Positions 26,351-35,500 of a stretch of 64,000 bases of DNA are shown one piece after another. Every line of letters begins with the position of its first letter. The stretch's first letter is position 1. The notes below the pieces were generated by a model. It saw only the letters and a list, made by a program, of their open reading frames with translations. It was not told the origin of the DNA and ran no database searches. The stretch is from Bacillus sp. OV166 (GTDB lineage Bacteria; Bacillota; Bacilli; Bacillales; Cytobacillaceae): positions 4,101,001 through 4,165,000 of the forward strand of contig NZ_FXWM01000001.1 of the NCBI RefSeq assembly GCF_900177675.1, written 5' to 3'. Position numbers and translations under genes: made by a program.

Positions 26351-27292
26351 CTAAACTTTAATATAATCCAAGAACTCCATGATGGTCTTGCTTCTTTTCA
26401 CTAGTTTATCAATCGACAACTTTAATTTTTCAACAAAGTAGGTATGATCTAATCCTGGAGTCAGTTCGATTAGACTTACTTTATGATCAGGGTATTCTTT
26501 GCTCCCAGTTGTTCCATAACGGTTGGGATAGATGGCCCATACTTCTTGAACAGGGCTCAATGTGCTTACTAACGGATGGCTGCCATCTCCAAATAAATAG
26601 GGAGAATGGAGATGATCCCCGTAACTGACCAACTGCCGCATGACCTCGTTCTGTTGGTTATTCACAATTAAATTCTCGTTCCAGATGGAGTTTCTTGGGC
26701 GGTATTTAAAATCGAATATGATGGTACCGATGAATAGTTCATTCCTGTATACATCTAGACGTCCATCCGGGCAGTTATGTGTTCCTCTTGTGTACAACGG
26801 ATCCTCCATGGATGTAAGCCTGCTTTGTGATGGCAGAAGGGCTTCATATACTAAATGCATTCTTAGCTCATCTTTTCTAAATACCACCTCCGTATTTGCG
26901 GGAAGTGTCGGGACCAACAGACTGTTCCCGTCTAGCGTCTGACTATATAACCACCCTTTTTCAGGAACAAACCCTAATTCTCCCCCAGCAAGAGTCTTTA
27001 TGAACTGAAGATAACCCCATATTTCATAGAGCTTGTCAGTACGTTTCCACTGATAGCTATAGGATTGATGGATTTGTAAATGGAATTGCTCATTTTTGAG
27101 TTCCCGATAAAGCTGGTAAAGGGCACGATATCTCGGGTCACTATTCATAACAGGTGGAATATCTGAAGATTGGTAGGTTCCAATACTTTCAAACCACGGA
27201 GCCGTTTTAATCCACTGAATCGCTCCTCTCATCTTGCCAGCCACTTCACCAAGTTTTTTTAGTTCAGACAGTGTTCTCTCTTTTTCTACCAC
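26351..27292 (-). CDS. McrC-like PD-(D/E)XK nuclease subunit (DUF2357/DUF524 type), probably 5'-truncated
   Basis: The 313-residue protein has RGAIQWIKTAPWFES and DPRYRALYQLYREL, features of DUF2357-type proteins, followed by a nuclease core: DGRLDVYRNEL then IIFDFKYRP, the D...DxK of PD-(D/E)XK enzymes. Such proteins are the nuclease partners of McrB-like AAA GTPases in modification-dependent restriction. Full-length members usually have a long extra N-terminal part, which is missing here. The frame overlaps the AAA gene by 7 nt and starts with GTG without a good ribosome binding site, so a deletion may have fused the locus. Activity is doubtful. Confidence 0.75.
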   Translation of the reverse strand: MVEKERTLSELKKLGEVAGKMRGAIQWIKTAPWFESIGTYQSSDIPPVMNSDPRYRALYQLYRELKNEQFHLQIHQSYSYQWKRTDKLYEIWGYLQFIKTLAGGELGFVPEKGWLYSQTLDGNSLLVPTLPANTEVVFRKDELRMHLVYEALLPSQSRLTSMEDPLYTRGTHNCPDGRLDVYRNELFIGTIIFDFKYRPRNSIWNENLIVNNQQNEVMRQLVSYGDHLHSPYLFGDGSHPLVSTLSPVQEVWAIYPNRYGTTGSKEYPDHKVSLIELTPGLDHTYFVEKLKLSIDKLVKRSKTIMEFLDYIKV

Positions 27293-28764
27293 GGTCCGAA
27301 ACGGTCCAGCATCCTTCTATAGTTGTTGAATAATTCCAAAGAAACGGTTCTATTCTCCTTCAATATGGTAGTTCCTTTTTCCTCTTTCGATACCTTTCTC
27401 AGATTGCCAAAGTTTAAGACATTTAAGGTGATAACATTGGCGCGATCAAGAACCTTGTCCGAAAAATGGTAAGTCGAATCATCCAAATTTACGGTACCTA
27501 CAAAGATTACGTTATCTCCGATCGGGATAACAGGTGGATATTGTGTTGAATTTTTAAGATTATCTTTGAGATCCCCATTATATAGTTGCAGCACTCTTTG
27601 TGGTCCGGGTTCATTCTCAAGAACTGAAAGAAATTGTGAAAAGTAATGCTCAACCCTGGCAAGATTCATCTCGTCAAAGCAAATAATGTGGAGCTTTTTA
27701 CTATTTTCTTTCGCACTCATCAGAGCATTAACCAATCCTGAGTCACCGGGACGGTAAACCATTTGAAGGGTATCCGCATACCCGATTAAATCTGCGTCAT
27801 CTGTCCATGCCGGGCGAACAGGAATAAATGTCATCTTGTGATTGTCAAACAAACCTAATGCCTTCCCATATGCTTGAACAAGTTTCGATTTACCTGTCCC
27901 ACTCATACCTGCCAAAATCACGAGATTAGAAGATTTCATCGCCGTATGGAAATTATAAAGATCCTTTTTGTCATATATTAGACCTAATTCATGTGTTACA
28001 CGATCAAATTCTTTCATTAATATTTCTTCAGTTAGTTCATGGGGTTTCTGGTCTGATTCAACCTGTTTTGTTGGGGCTGCTTCAATGGTGGCAGCTATTT
28101 GACCTTCCGCTGCTAGTAAATCAGCAAACGTCATTTCATCAGAACCAGCTGTACGAGCCTCTGCCACTTCTAATTCTTTGGCAGCCAAAGCTTTTTCATT
28201 CTCCGTTCTTTCTTTTAGCATTTGTGCATGTAATTTGGCGATTTCTTCGTCCTTTGCTTTTAGAGCGTTCATCTGTCTTTCCAACTTCTTCAGATTTAAC
28301 TCCTTTTCAGAAGAAAGTTCGAGTACTTTTTTCGTTAAAGAACCTACTTCATTTTTAAGTGAATAATTATCATGCGATAATACTTTTTTATCATCCTTCA
28401 ATTGTTTTCTCTCATTTTTAATAGCAATCTGGGCCATCGAGTCTTTATCCTTTAACTCTTCAATCCTTTGATCCAGTTTTTTAAGCTTCCTTTCTAGTTT
28501 TACATTTTTTTGCAAAGCAAATTTCAACTCATCCTTTAGGTGGATTACTTTGCTTTCCTCTTCATTGCATTCAACTTCATCAACCTTTTCTTCTCCCCTA
28601 TTTTCAAAGACTTCTAGTTTATTTTCATCTCTTAATATTCGATAGATTTCACCTGCTTTTTCAATGTCCTCCTCATCCTCGCTCGACAGCAGCACACTTA
28701 ATAAGATAGACGGTGCCATCTCCTCTTCAACAGCAAGAAGTAGTTCCTCCATATTTCGTCCCAT
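27286..28764 (-). CDS. McrB-like AAA+ GTPase with long coiled coil
   Basis: Residues about 60-210 form a heptad-rich coiled coil, followed by an AAA+ module with Walker A GMSGTGKS (about 283), Walker B IICFDEMNLARVEHYFSQFL, and a VGTVNLDDSTYHFSDKVLDRAN segment in which NLDD fits the NxxD GTP-specificity motif of McrB. McrB-coiled-coil proteins are found in the CoCoNuT branch of McrBC systems. The C-terminal region after the sensor is short and ends in RFGPW, hinting at loss of the lid. The first ATG (28764) lies inside the upstream gene, and an internal ATG at 28752 is an alternative. Confidence 0.82.
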   Translation of the reverse strand: MGRNMEELLLAVEEEMAPSILLSVLLSSEDEEDIEKAGEIYRILRDENKLEVFENRGEEKVDEVECNEEESKVIHLKDELKFALQKNVKLERKLKKLDQRIEELKDKDSMAQIAIKNERKQLKDDKKVLSHDNYSLKNEVGSLTKKVLELSSEKELNLKKLERQMNALKAKDEEIAKLHAQMLKERTENEKALAAKELEVAEARTAGSDEMTFADLLAAEGQIAATIEAAPTKQVESDQKPHELTEEILMKEFDRVTHELGLIYDKKDLYNFHTAMKSSNLVILAGMSGTGKSKLVQAYGKALGLFDNHKMTFIPVRPAWTDDADLIGYADTLQMVYRPGDSGLVNALMSAKENSKKLHIICFDEMNLARVEHYFSQFLSVLENEPGPQRVLQLYNGDLKDNLKNSTQYPPVIPIGDNVIFVGTVNLDDSTYHFSDKVLDRANVITLNVLNFGNLRKVSKEEKGTTILKENRTVSLELFNNYRRMLDRFGPW

Positions 28765-28996
28765 AAGGTACTAGTTCCTCATCTTCAGCAATCTCATCAA
28801 AAAAATACTTTAGCATTTTTGAATTTCGTTGATGAATCATCTCCTGTATAAGTGCTGGTCTTAAAATCTTAAATCTCTTTTGGTGGGGATTGATTTGACG
28901 AAATCCAGGTATTTTAATTCCTATATTCTGACCGATATTGGCTATTCCTTCATCGTTAAATGTTTCTAATATCCACTTCCATATTTCCCTCTCCAT
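28727..28996 (-). CDS. 89-residue protein at the head of the McrBC-like locus
   Basis: The protein is helical and charged, beginning MEREIWKWILETFNDEGIAN and ending in a frame that overlaps the McrB-like gene by 38 nt. GGGAGG lies 8 nt before the ATG, a clear translation start. The McrB-like gene has no good ribosome binding site of its own, so this could be the N-terminal domain of one longer protein split by a frameshift, or a coupled small subunit. No family is recognised. Confidence 0.6.
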   Translation of the reverse strand: MEREIWKWILETFNDEGIANIGQNIGIKIPGFRQINPHQKRFKILRPALIQEMIHQRNSKMLKYFFDEIAEDEELVPYGTKYGGTTSCC

Positions 28997-29278
28997 TACT
29001 AATACCTCCCAAAATTCATACTATATTCCTATACTTAGATAATACTACTCTTCCTATTTTACTAGATTTTTCATATTTTTACCTATTTTTATGTAAATTT
29101 TTGGAGACTACTGTACAATAATATTTACATGAACCCGTTTCTCAATTGAATTGGAAAAAAAAGCGAAATTTAAAGACAGAATCGTTCAACTTTTAACAAC
29201 TCAATCAAAATTAAGTCTGAACAAATGTGCAGACCTCCGGATCTATTGATGGTATACTTGTTAAATATCTAAGACTAT

Positions 29279-30394
29279 ATGGTGATAAATTTGGTTTATT
29301 TATTGATATTGATTTTCCTTATGGTTTGTATTATTTTATTTTTCACTTTTAAAAAACTTTATATTAGAACTTCAACCATGGCCATCGTTATGGCATTTGG
29401 GATTGTTACGCAAGGTGTTCTATTAAACTATTTTGGAATCCAGTTCTTCCAACACATTTTTGGAAAAATTCTAAGCATTATTAACCTATCCCTTTGGTTT
29501 GCCTTTATTCTTTCGTTTATTATTGCCAGTCTGGATGGAAAATTTAAAGACATCCATTATTCCAATCTAATCAATCGTTTTGGGATTGGTACATGGATTG
29601 CTGGTACATCTATTAATAGCATTTTATTTTATAAACAATTTTTCCAATGGGGATTTATTTCGGTCATTATTGCTATTATTAATATTGTCCTGTGGATTAT
29701 TTATATTGGGATAAGTGTAAAAACTTTTTTAGAAATTTCTGGGACAAAATCATATCGGAATGTCCATGGAATTCTTCTTCTAACTACTGTTAGCACACAA
29801 TCGATAGTCCTTTTACTTAACACTGTTTTCAAAGAATTTCCGGACATCTTTAACCTATCCTTACTAATCATAGGGTTTGGTTTTTATCTTGTTTGTGTTT
29901 TCTTTATTTTATATAGATACATAAAAAATTCTTGGTCAATTGAAATGGATTGGAACAATACGAACTGCATTTTACATTGGGCTTTATCTATTTCCGGGAT
30001 TGCCTGTTTAGTCACAGGCATCATTAGTATTGATACCATAAGATTGATATGGAGAGCAGCCCTTATTATTTTCATTACGGTTGAGTCTATTGAAATCTAC
30101 AGGCTTTTTAAACGGATTAAACACTATGGCATTAAAAAAGCTATCTTTATTTATGATGTCACGCAGTGGAGTAGAGTTTTTACTTTTGCAATGTTTTATA
30201 CTTTAACATCCCTTATTCATACCCATTTGTTTATTGGGCACTTTGTTATTGATACGATCTTAAACGTAGGCGTATGGGTAGTCATAATTCTTCTAATGTT
30301 TGAACTAATACTTTGTTTTAGTGATCTCATAAAAGCTATTAAACAATCATCCAGACAAATTGGTAAAGAAAACGAAGTAAGCTCTCCATTTTAA
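29279..30394 (+). CDS. polytopic membrane protein (about 10 segments), possibly TDT/SLAC1-like
   Basis: The 371-residue protein is very hydrophobic with about ten membrane helices and short loops. The general layout recalls the tellurite-resistance/dicarboxylate (TDT, SLAC1) fold, but no signature residue is conclusive. No ribosome binding site is seen before the ATG at 29279, while a TATACT box lies at about 29252-29257, so the message may have a very short leader. It has its own terminator overlapping the stop. Confidence 0.65.
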   Translation: MVINLVYLLILIFLMVCIILFFTFKKLYIRTSTMAIVMAFGIVTQGVLLNYFGIQFFQHIFGKILSIINLSLWFAFILSFIIASLDGKFKDIHYSNLINRFGIGTWIAGTSINSILFYKQFFQWGFISVIIAIINIVLWIIYIGISVKTFLEISGTKSYRNVHGILLLTTVSTQSIVLLLNTVFKEFPDIFNLSLLIIGFGFYLVCVFFILYRYIKNSWSIEMDWNNTNCILHWALSISGIACLVTGIISIDTIRLIWRAALIIFITVESIEIYRLFKRIKHYGIKKAIFIYDVTQWSRVFTFAMFYTLTSLIHTHLFIGHFVIDTILNVGVWVVIILLMFELILCFSDLIKAIKQSSRQIGKENEVSSPF

Positions 30395-30410
30395 TTGGTG
30401 AGCTTTTTAA
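30379..30410 (+). terminator. intrinsic terminator of the membrane protein gene
   Basis: AAGCTCTCCA pairs with TGGTGAGCTT (one mismatch), followed by TTTAATTTT; the stop codon lies in the loop. Confidence 0.75.
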
Positions 30411-30649
30411 TTTTGAATATTATTTTTGGCTGCCAACTCCCCTACTTTGACCTGGGCGTAATATGCAAACAGTCAATAAAAGCTAGCACCAATTTCTGTT
30501 CTATTTTTTGAAAAGTGCAGAGTTATTTCACCACGTCTAAAAACTGGTGGTGCATCTCCACTTACAATTACTAGCCTCATAATTTTCATTCACATCAATA
30601 CATTCTAGACTTAATCCTTCTTGTCTTGATAACCATGGGACATTACCCA

Positions 30650-30750
30650 TTAATAAAATTTTAAGAAATCACCTACTTTCGGCTTAACCTTTTTTGGCAT
30701 AACTTTTGTTTCCATAAAAATAACCTCCAATGAATATTTATTTGGAGGTT
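30650..30750 (-). other. short ORF whose ribosome binding site is in a hairpin; decayed region
   Basis: An ATG at 30715 behind GGAGGTTATTTTT opens a 21-codon frame (METKVMPKKVKPKVGDFLKF). The site is one arm of a 9-bp hairpin (AACCTCCAA 30722-30730 with TTGGAGGTT 30742-30750), which would hide it. A further hairpin, CCTCTACAGTCT (30785-30796) with AGACTGTGGAGG (30815-30826), lies beyond. The stretch 30411-30884 otherwise has only broken frames. Confidence 0.3.
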
Positions 30751-30884
30751 AAAGGAAACATACTCTACAGTCTCGGCAACAGCCCCTCTACAGTCTTGCC
30801 AGTAGATAGGAATGAGACTGTGGAGGAATTTGTAGAAACTATGATCATATAAAATTGCGAAAACCTTTGATACATTTGACTAAT

Positions 30885-30948
30885 TGGCGGGACTGCGTGG
30901 GAATCGAACCCACCAGACCTGGCACGCAGGTCTCAAGCAGTTTTGAAG
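30885..30948 (-). tRNA. tRNA-Sec 3' fragment (attachment-site scar)
   Basis: The minus strand reads, in order, an anticodon loop CTTCAAA with anticodon TCA, ACTGC, a long variable arm with a 7-bp stem (AGACCTG with CAGGTCT), a T-arm GTGGG-TTCGATT-CCCAC, the eight-base acceptor strand GCAGTCCC, discriminator G and an encoded CCA. These are tRNA-Sec features. The 5' half is absent: the sequence before the anticodon loop is unrelated and no GGGACTGC follows. This is what a tyrosine-recombinase element leaves at its far end after integrating in a tRNA gene with crossover at the anticodon loop. Confidence 0.8.
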
Positions 30949-30975
30949 TTTGAGGGAAGTACTCTACTTTGGTTC

Positions 30976-31054
30976 CATTTGGTTTTATCTAATGACGTAA
31001 AGTCTGATTTAATGCACTTTTTAAATAGTCACTTTTCATTTAATTTTATCTAAT
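30976..31054. repeat. pair of direct repeats beside the att scar (possible integrase arm sites)
   Basis: CATTTGGTTTTATCTAAT (30976-30993) and CATTTAATTTTATCTAAT (31037-31054) match at 16 of 18 positions. A third partial copy, ACATCTAAT, follows at about 31066. Spaced repeats next to an att core are typical arm-type binding sites, but no integrase gene is present in the window. Confidence 0.45.
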
Positions 31055-31182
31055 ACTATTCAAAAACATCTAATCCGTGACCTAGATGTGACCAAAAGTG
31101 TGACCATTATATTTGTAATGATTATGTTGTTATGAAGCTTTTAATATACGGAATATTAATTAAATGATAAGTACTAAATAGT

Positions 31183-31212
31183 GGCAGTTTGTTTTAAACT
31201 GCCCCTTTTCTT
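31183..31212. terminator. hairpin terminator at the island edge
   Basis: GGCAGTTT pairs with AAACTGCC around GTTTT, with CCTTTTCTT on the + side. It lies past the end of the PD-(D/E)XK gene and may end transcription from either side. The stretch 31055-31264 holds nothing else. Confidence 0.55.
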
Positions 31213-31264
31213 ATTCAATGTCCCCAGTTCATCACAGCCAACCCAGAGTATAAATAGATATTTA

Positions 31265-32374
31265 TTAAAATATCATATTAATTTCCATGAAACATCCTAA
31301 TGGTGTAAACACTCTAACACCATTTTCCGTTTCATAAATTATCCAAGATGGTAAATCCCTGAAATCGTTATATAACTCGTTAGTACATTGTATATAATCT
31401 TCAAGTTTAAGTACAGTATTTATTACATTTTCCTCTATACCAAATTTAACTTCTAATCCGTATAACACTTTATTATTAACAATATAATCATAGTAATCAA
31501 ACCTTTGCATCAAAGTATGATAAATGTATCTCTTCTGTCCAAACATTACATTCGGTAAGGAGAATATCTCATTTCTTGTCCGCTCGATATTCTTTAAGGG
31601 TGTATTCACTGCAATTGCATTTCCCAATTTAGGAAATCCAAGCAAATGAAAATAAGTTGCCAATTCACCTATTGTAATAATTTTTAATAATTCATCCTTA
31701 TTGCAGTTAGACAAATCTAATTGAATTTCCGGATCTTCTATTTTTAACAAGGCTTTCTCTTTTTTTCCATCTTGAGGAATGAACATTCCCACAACGAGAC
31801 TTTGATCAATTAAGCGATGAGGGTCAAGCACATTTCTTTTCTGCACCTTTCCTTTTTTGAATTGATCTTCCAAATCCCTAATACTTGACTGTGTCCCTTT
31901 ACATTCAAATATATGGAAATTCAACCTTTTATCAAACGCTATAAAGTCAGGGGATTTTTTCGGACCTCTTTTTCCTTCCGCTGGTCCCAGTCTAAAAAAA
32001 GAAATACGATCCAATAAATAATTTGTTGGTATCACTGCCACTAAATCCAAGGCATTTGTAAGAACATAAGATGAAAAACCCATGCCAAAATCATCACTTA
32101 GTATGGTTTTTTGGTGCTGGTCAATATTTTGCCATTCAGGTCTTAGCTTTAAGTTTGAATCTAAAGATATCGCTGGAAAATATCTAAACCACGCCCACAT
32201 ATCTCCCAATGCGAATCCATAGCTTTGTGGAGGACTGGTTCTAAAAGCTATATGAATCATCACTAAAAATATATTTATTTTGTTAGTTCCTGTTAAGGAA
32301 CTTAAGCTAGTTGGAGGAGTACTTCCAACCCATGAATGAGAATTAACATCGACGTCAATATCTTTTAAAATCAT
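31265..32374 (-). CDS. putative PD-(D/E)XK nuclease-like protein paired with the SIR2 gene
   Basis: The 369-residue soluble protein has SPDFIAFDKRLNFHIFECKG near 160-180: D, then E-x-K after a short beta hairpin, the core of a PD-(D/E)XK endonuclease. The rest is not recognised. It lies 181 nt downstream of the SIR2-domain gene on the same strand and shares its AT-rich composition, so the two could be one antiphage system in which this is a nuclease or sensor subunit. That link is inference. Confidence 0.65.
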   Translation of the reverse strand: MILKDIDVDVNSHSWVGSTPPTSLSSLTGTNKINIFLVMIHIAFRTSPPQSYGFALGDMWAWFRYFPAISLDSNLKLRPEWQNIDQHQKTILSDDFGMGFSSYVLTNALDLVAVIPTNYLLDRISFFRLGPAEGKRGPKKSPDFIAFDKRLNFHIFECKGTQSSIRDLEDQFKKGKVQKRNVLDPHRLIDQSLVVGMFIPQDGKKEKALLKIEDPEIQLDLSNCNKDELLKIITIGELATYFHLLGFPKLGNAIAVNTPLKNIERTRNEIFSLPNVMFGQKRYIYHTLMQRFDYYDYIVNNKVLYGLEVKFGIEENVINTVLKLEDYIQCTNELYNDFRDLPSWIIYETENGVRVFTPLGCFMEINMIF

Positions 32375-32555
32375 ACTATACTACACCTCTTTTGACTCTT
32401 CATTTATATCCGTAGAATAGTCTGAAATTTACTTTGTCTGAAAAAATAGCAATTATTTTAACATACATTTTTTCAATCTTTACCAACCCATTCAATTTTA
32501 CTTGTAATATCCAAGAGTATGAACTCCTCTATTTTTAAAAGTGCATTGTATTTTT

Positions 32556-35500
32556 TTATGAGATGTTACATCCAAGCCTGCTAAGTTGTAACCGTACAGG
32601 TCGGAGCAACTCATCTTCACCATTAATAGCTAGCCTTAATTTTTTCACTATATTTTCCAAAACAGAACAATTGTAAAAAGGGTCAACCGTTGCAGATAAC
32701 AAATATTCTAATAATTCGATGACCTTCTTTGGAAACTTTTCTATTATATTACTACTTTCGAGGTCATTATAATAATACGTATGCTCTAAGGAAGGAATTG
32801 GACTATTGATAATTTTATCAACCACTTCATCAAAAACTGGCTCTAATTGTATTGACCACTGTAACATTTTTTCCACTTCTTCTTTACTTAGAGGTACTGC
32901 ACCAAGAATTCTTTGTTCCCAATACCCTTTAATCCATTTATTCCAAATGGTGGTTTTAGCTTCATTACTTTTTATCATTTCAAGATTTGAATTTAAGAAA
33001 TTAGTCCAACTAACCCGATCCTTTTCTTCTATACTCCCGACAAATTTTATTAATTGCTGATTATTATTTTCTTGAAGGACGTCGCTGTTTACTGCTATAT
33101 AGGCCAAATGTTCACAAAATCTATTTCTAATATGTTTTAAAGATTCTGAAAGTTTATTGTAACTTTGCTCATAATATACCATTGTCTCTTCTAATAATGG
33201 GGTAATTATTTTCCCCCAAGACAAATATCCATCCCATGCTTGCGCTGCCTGATGAGGAGATGTTGACCAATCCAGTAAAGGTAATATATTTTCTCGTACC
33301 CATATGCTATCCAATGAATATAAAAAATGAATTTGACTGGCTAATAAAACTTTTCCTAATTGTGCAGTATAAGAATTATTGGACAGAACCTCATTAAAAT
33401 AACTCCTATATCTATCGAAAAGCTTTCGACTATTTTTACCTTCTTCTTTTTCGAGTCTTTTAGTCAACCCATTCAACCAAAAGAGAACACTTTTTCCCCC
33501 GAAATTATTTATAGCATTATTTAGCGAGCTATCAGTAGTGAAATTATTCTGAGATTGCCTATTAATATTAGATACTTCTTTCCATATGTAATAAATGTGG
33601 ATTTCAGCTCTATCAAGGAAATTAATAAAGGATTTATTATCTTGGGATTTAAGAGCTTTTGTAAAAAGGTCTATAATATCATCTTTAAAATTTAAACTTA
33701 GTTCTTTTTCAGTCTCAAATAAAATTATTATCTTTTCCCACTTTTCTTGATCTAAATGAGATAAATTCCATCCTTTAAATACAGCCCTCCATAAATCTGA
33801 GGTAATTTCTTGCTTAGATATTAAGGTTTCAGTGAGGTGCCAAGACCATTCAAAATTTTGTTTAGCAGCCTTTCCAACTTCCTCTAATAGTCCCTCTCTG
33901 TCAGGCCCATTAAACCAATCTCCTTCAAATTTTAAAAGCAAATCAAATATGTTTTCAATATTTTCTTTAAGCATTTCGTCAACTGATAAAGGACTCAGAT
34001 GCTCAATATTACCAATTGATGACCATGTATGTAAATCTGGATTGTCTCTAGGTATAAATGTAGGGTATTTGTTCCTAAATTCTTTTAAATACTTATTACC
34101 AATCTCACAATCAGGAGAAACTAAAGATAACCAATATATTAAATTATATATCTCGTATTCTCTTGCTTTTATGTTCTCTTCTTGTTTGACTTCCGGACCA
34201 ATCAAAATTTTTTTAAATAATCTATCTCTTTGTTTATAACTAGCAACTGGATATGCAAATTTAAGCACTTGATAAACTTCATGTTTTAATCCAAAAGTAT
34301 ATAGTACATTTTTTTCAATTAGCCAGTTAATTTTTATATCACTGTTAAGATTCACTTTAGATAATCCATAAATAGAAATTCTTTTCATTAATGGGACATC
34401 CGATAGAAACCATGATTCAATTAGATATAATGCAATTTCAGGATTATTTAAACAAAAATAATTTATAATATCACGGGAAGAATTAATTATGACATCAAAA
34501 TTTCGCGGATATCGATCTTGTTCGTGTGGCTCTATTGCATGCCTATCAAAACTAATAGGATCCCATTGCGAGTTCGCTTGACCACTAGAGTTCAATATAA
34601 AATGAGCCATCCTTATGTTATTAGTTATTATTGGTTCTATTAAATTTGCGAATTCATTTAGATTAGGTTTAATATTTTCGTCCCAGGTTTTACTTAGATA
34701 ATAATGATCTCCTTTAATTGAAACTTCAATATCCACTAGCTTATCCGTACGTTTTTCAGTAATTTGAAAATGAGGTTTTAGTAAAAGTTGTGGTCTCGAA
34801 AGATAGTCAAATAATAAGATAACAATCATTTTATATTGACTGCCTTTTAATCTGTATAAAATATAATCCAAATATTTATTAGTTTGTAATGGAGCTAATT
34901 TTAATAAAAGTCCAACCCATTTGGTTAGGATATCTGGTTCTGGTAGTTTCTCAGTAAAACTTAATTTGTGGGCAATTTCATTCCATAATACGGAATTTAT
35001 TTTTTGACCATTACGTTCAATAAGCGAAAAAAACTCCTCAGAATCTTCTAGAATAAAATTTTCAACAATCCATTTACAAATAATTACTTTATCTTCAGTT
35101 AGAATACGATTTGGAACAAATAAATCATATAAAAAGCCTTTTTCCTCCAACCATTTAATCCACAACGGCCCTCGTGCATATTTAACAAAAAACCTTAAGG
35201 TTGGGATGTCTTTAATGACTTTAATTAAATAATCAGTATCTTCAGGTGCTAATGATGGCGTAGTTTCAACTAAAAGCTTTATTCTTTTCTCATGTTCGAA
35301 AAAATCCATATTTGATAGCTTGATCCAACTATTAATTGCATCACCTAATGCTCCATGTGAGTCTGACTTTTCCCTTTTAGGATAAATAATTGGTTCTATA
35401 TCTAAGAAACTCCAATGTTCCTCGGTTCCCTCTAATGTGAACGCAAATCTTTGTGTATTAGGAGGTAGACCACGTGCGAGATAGTTCATTATTAAATCAT

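Noticed and set aside
30885..30948. Functional tRNA gene
   Set aside because: The 5' acceptor strand, D-arm and 5' anticodon strand are absent, so it cannot fold as a tRNA.
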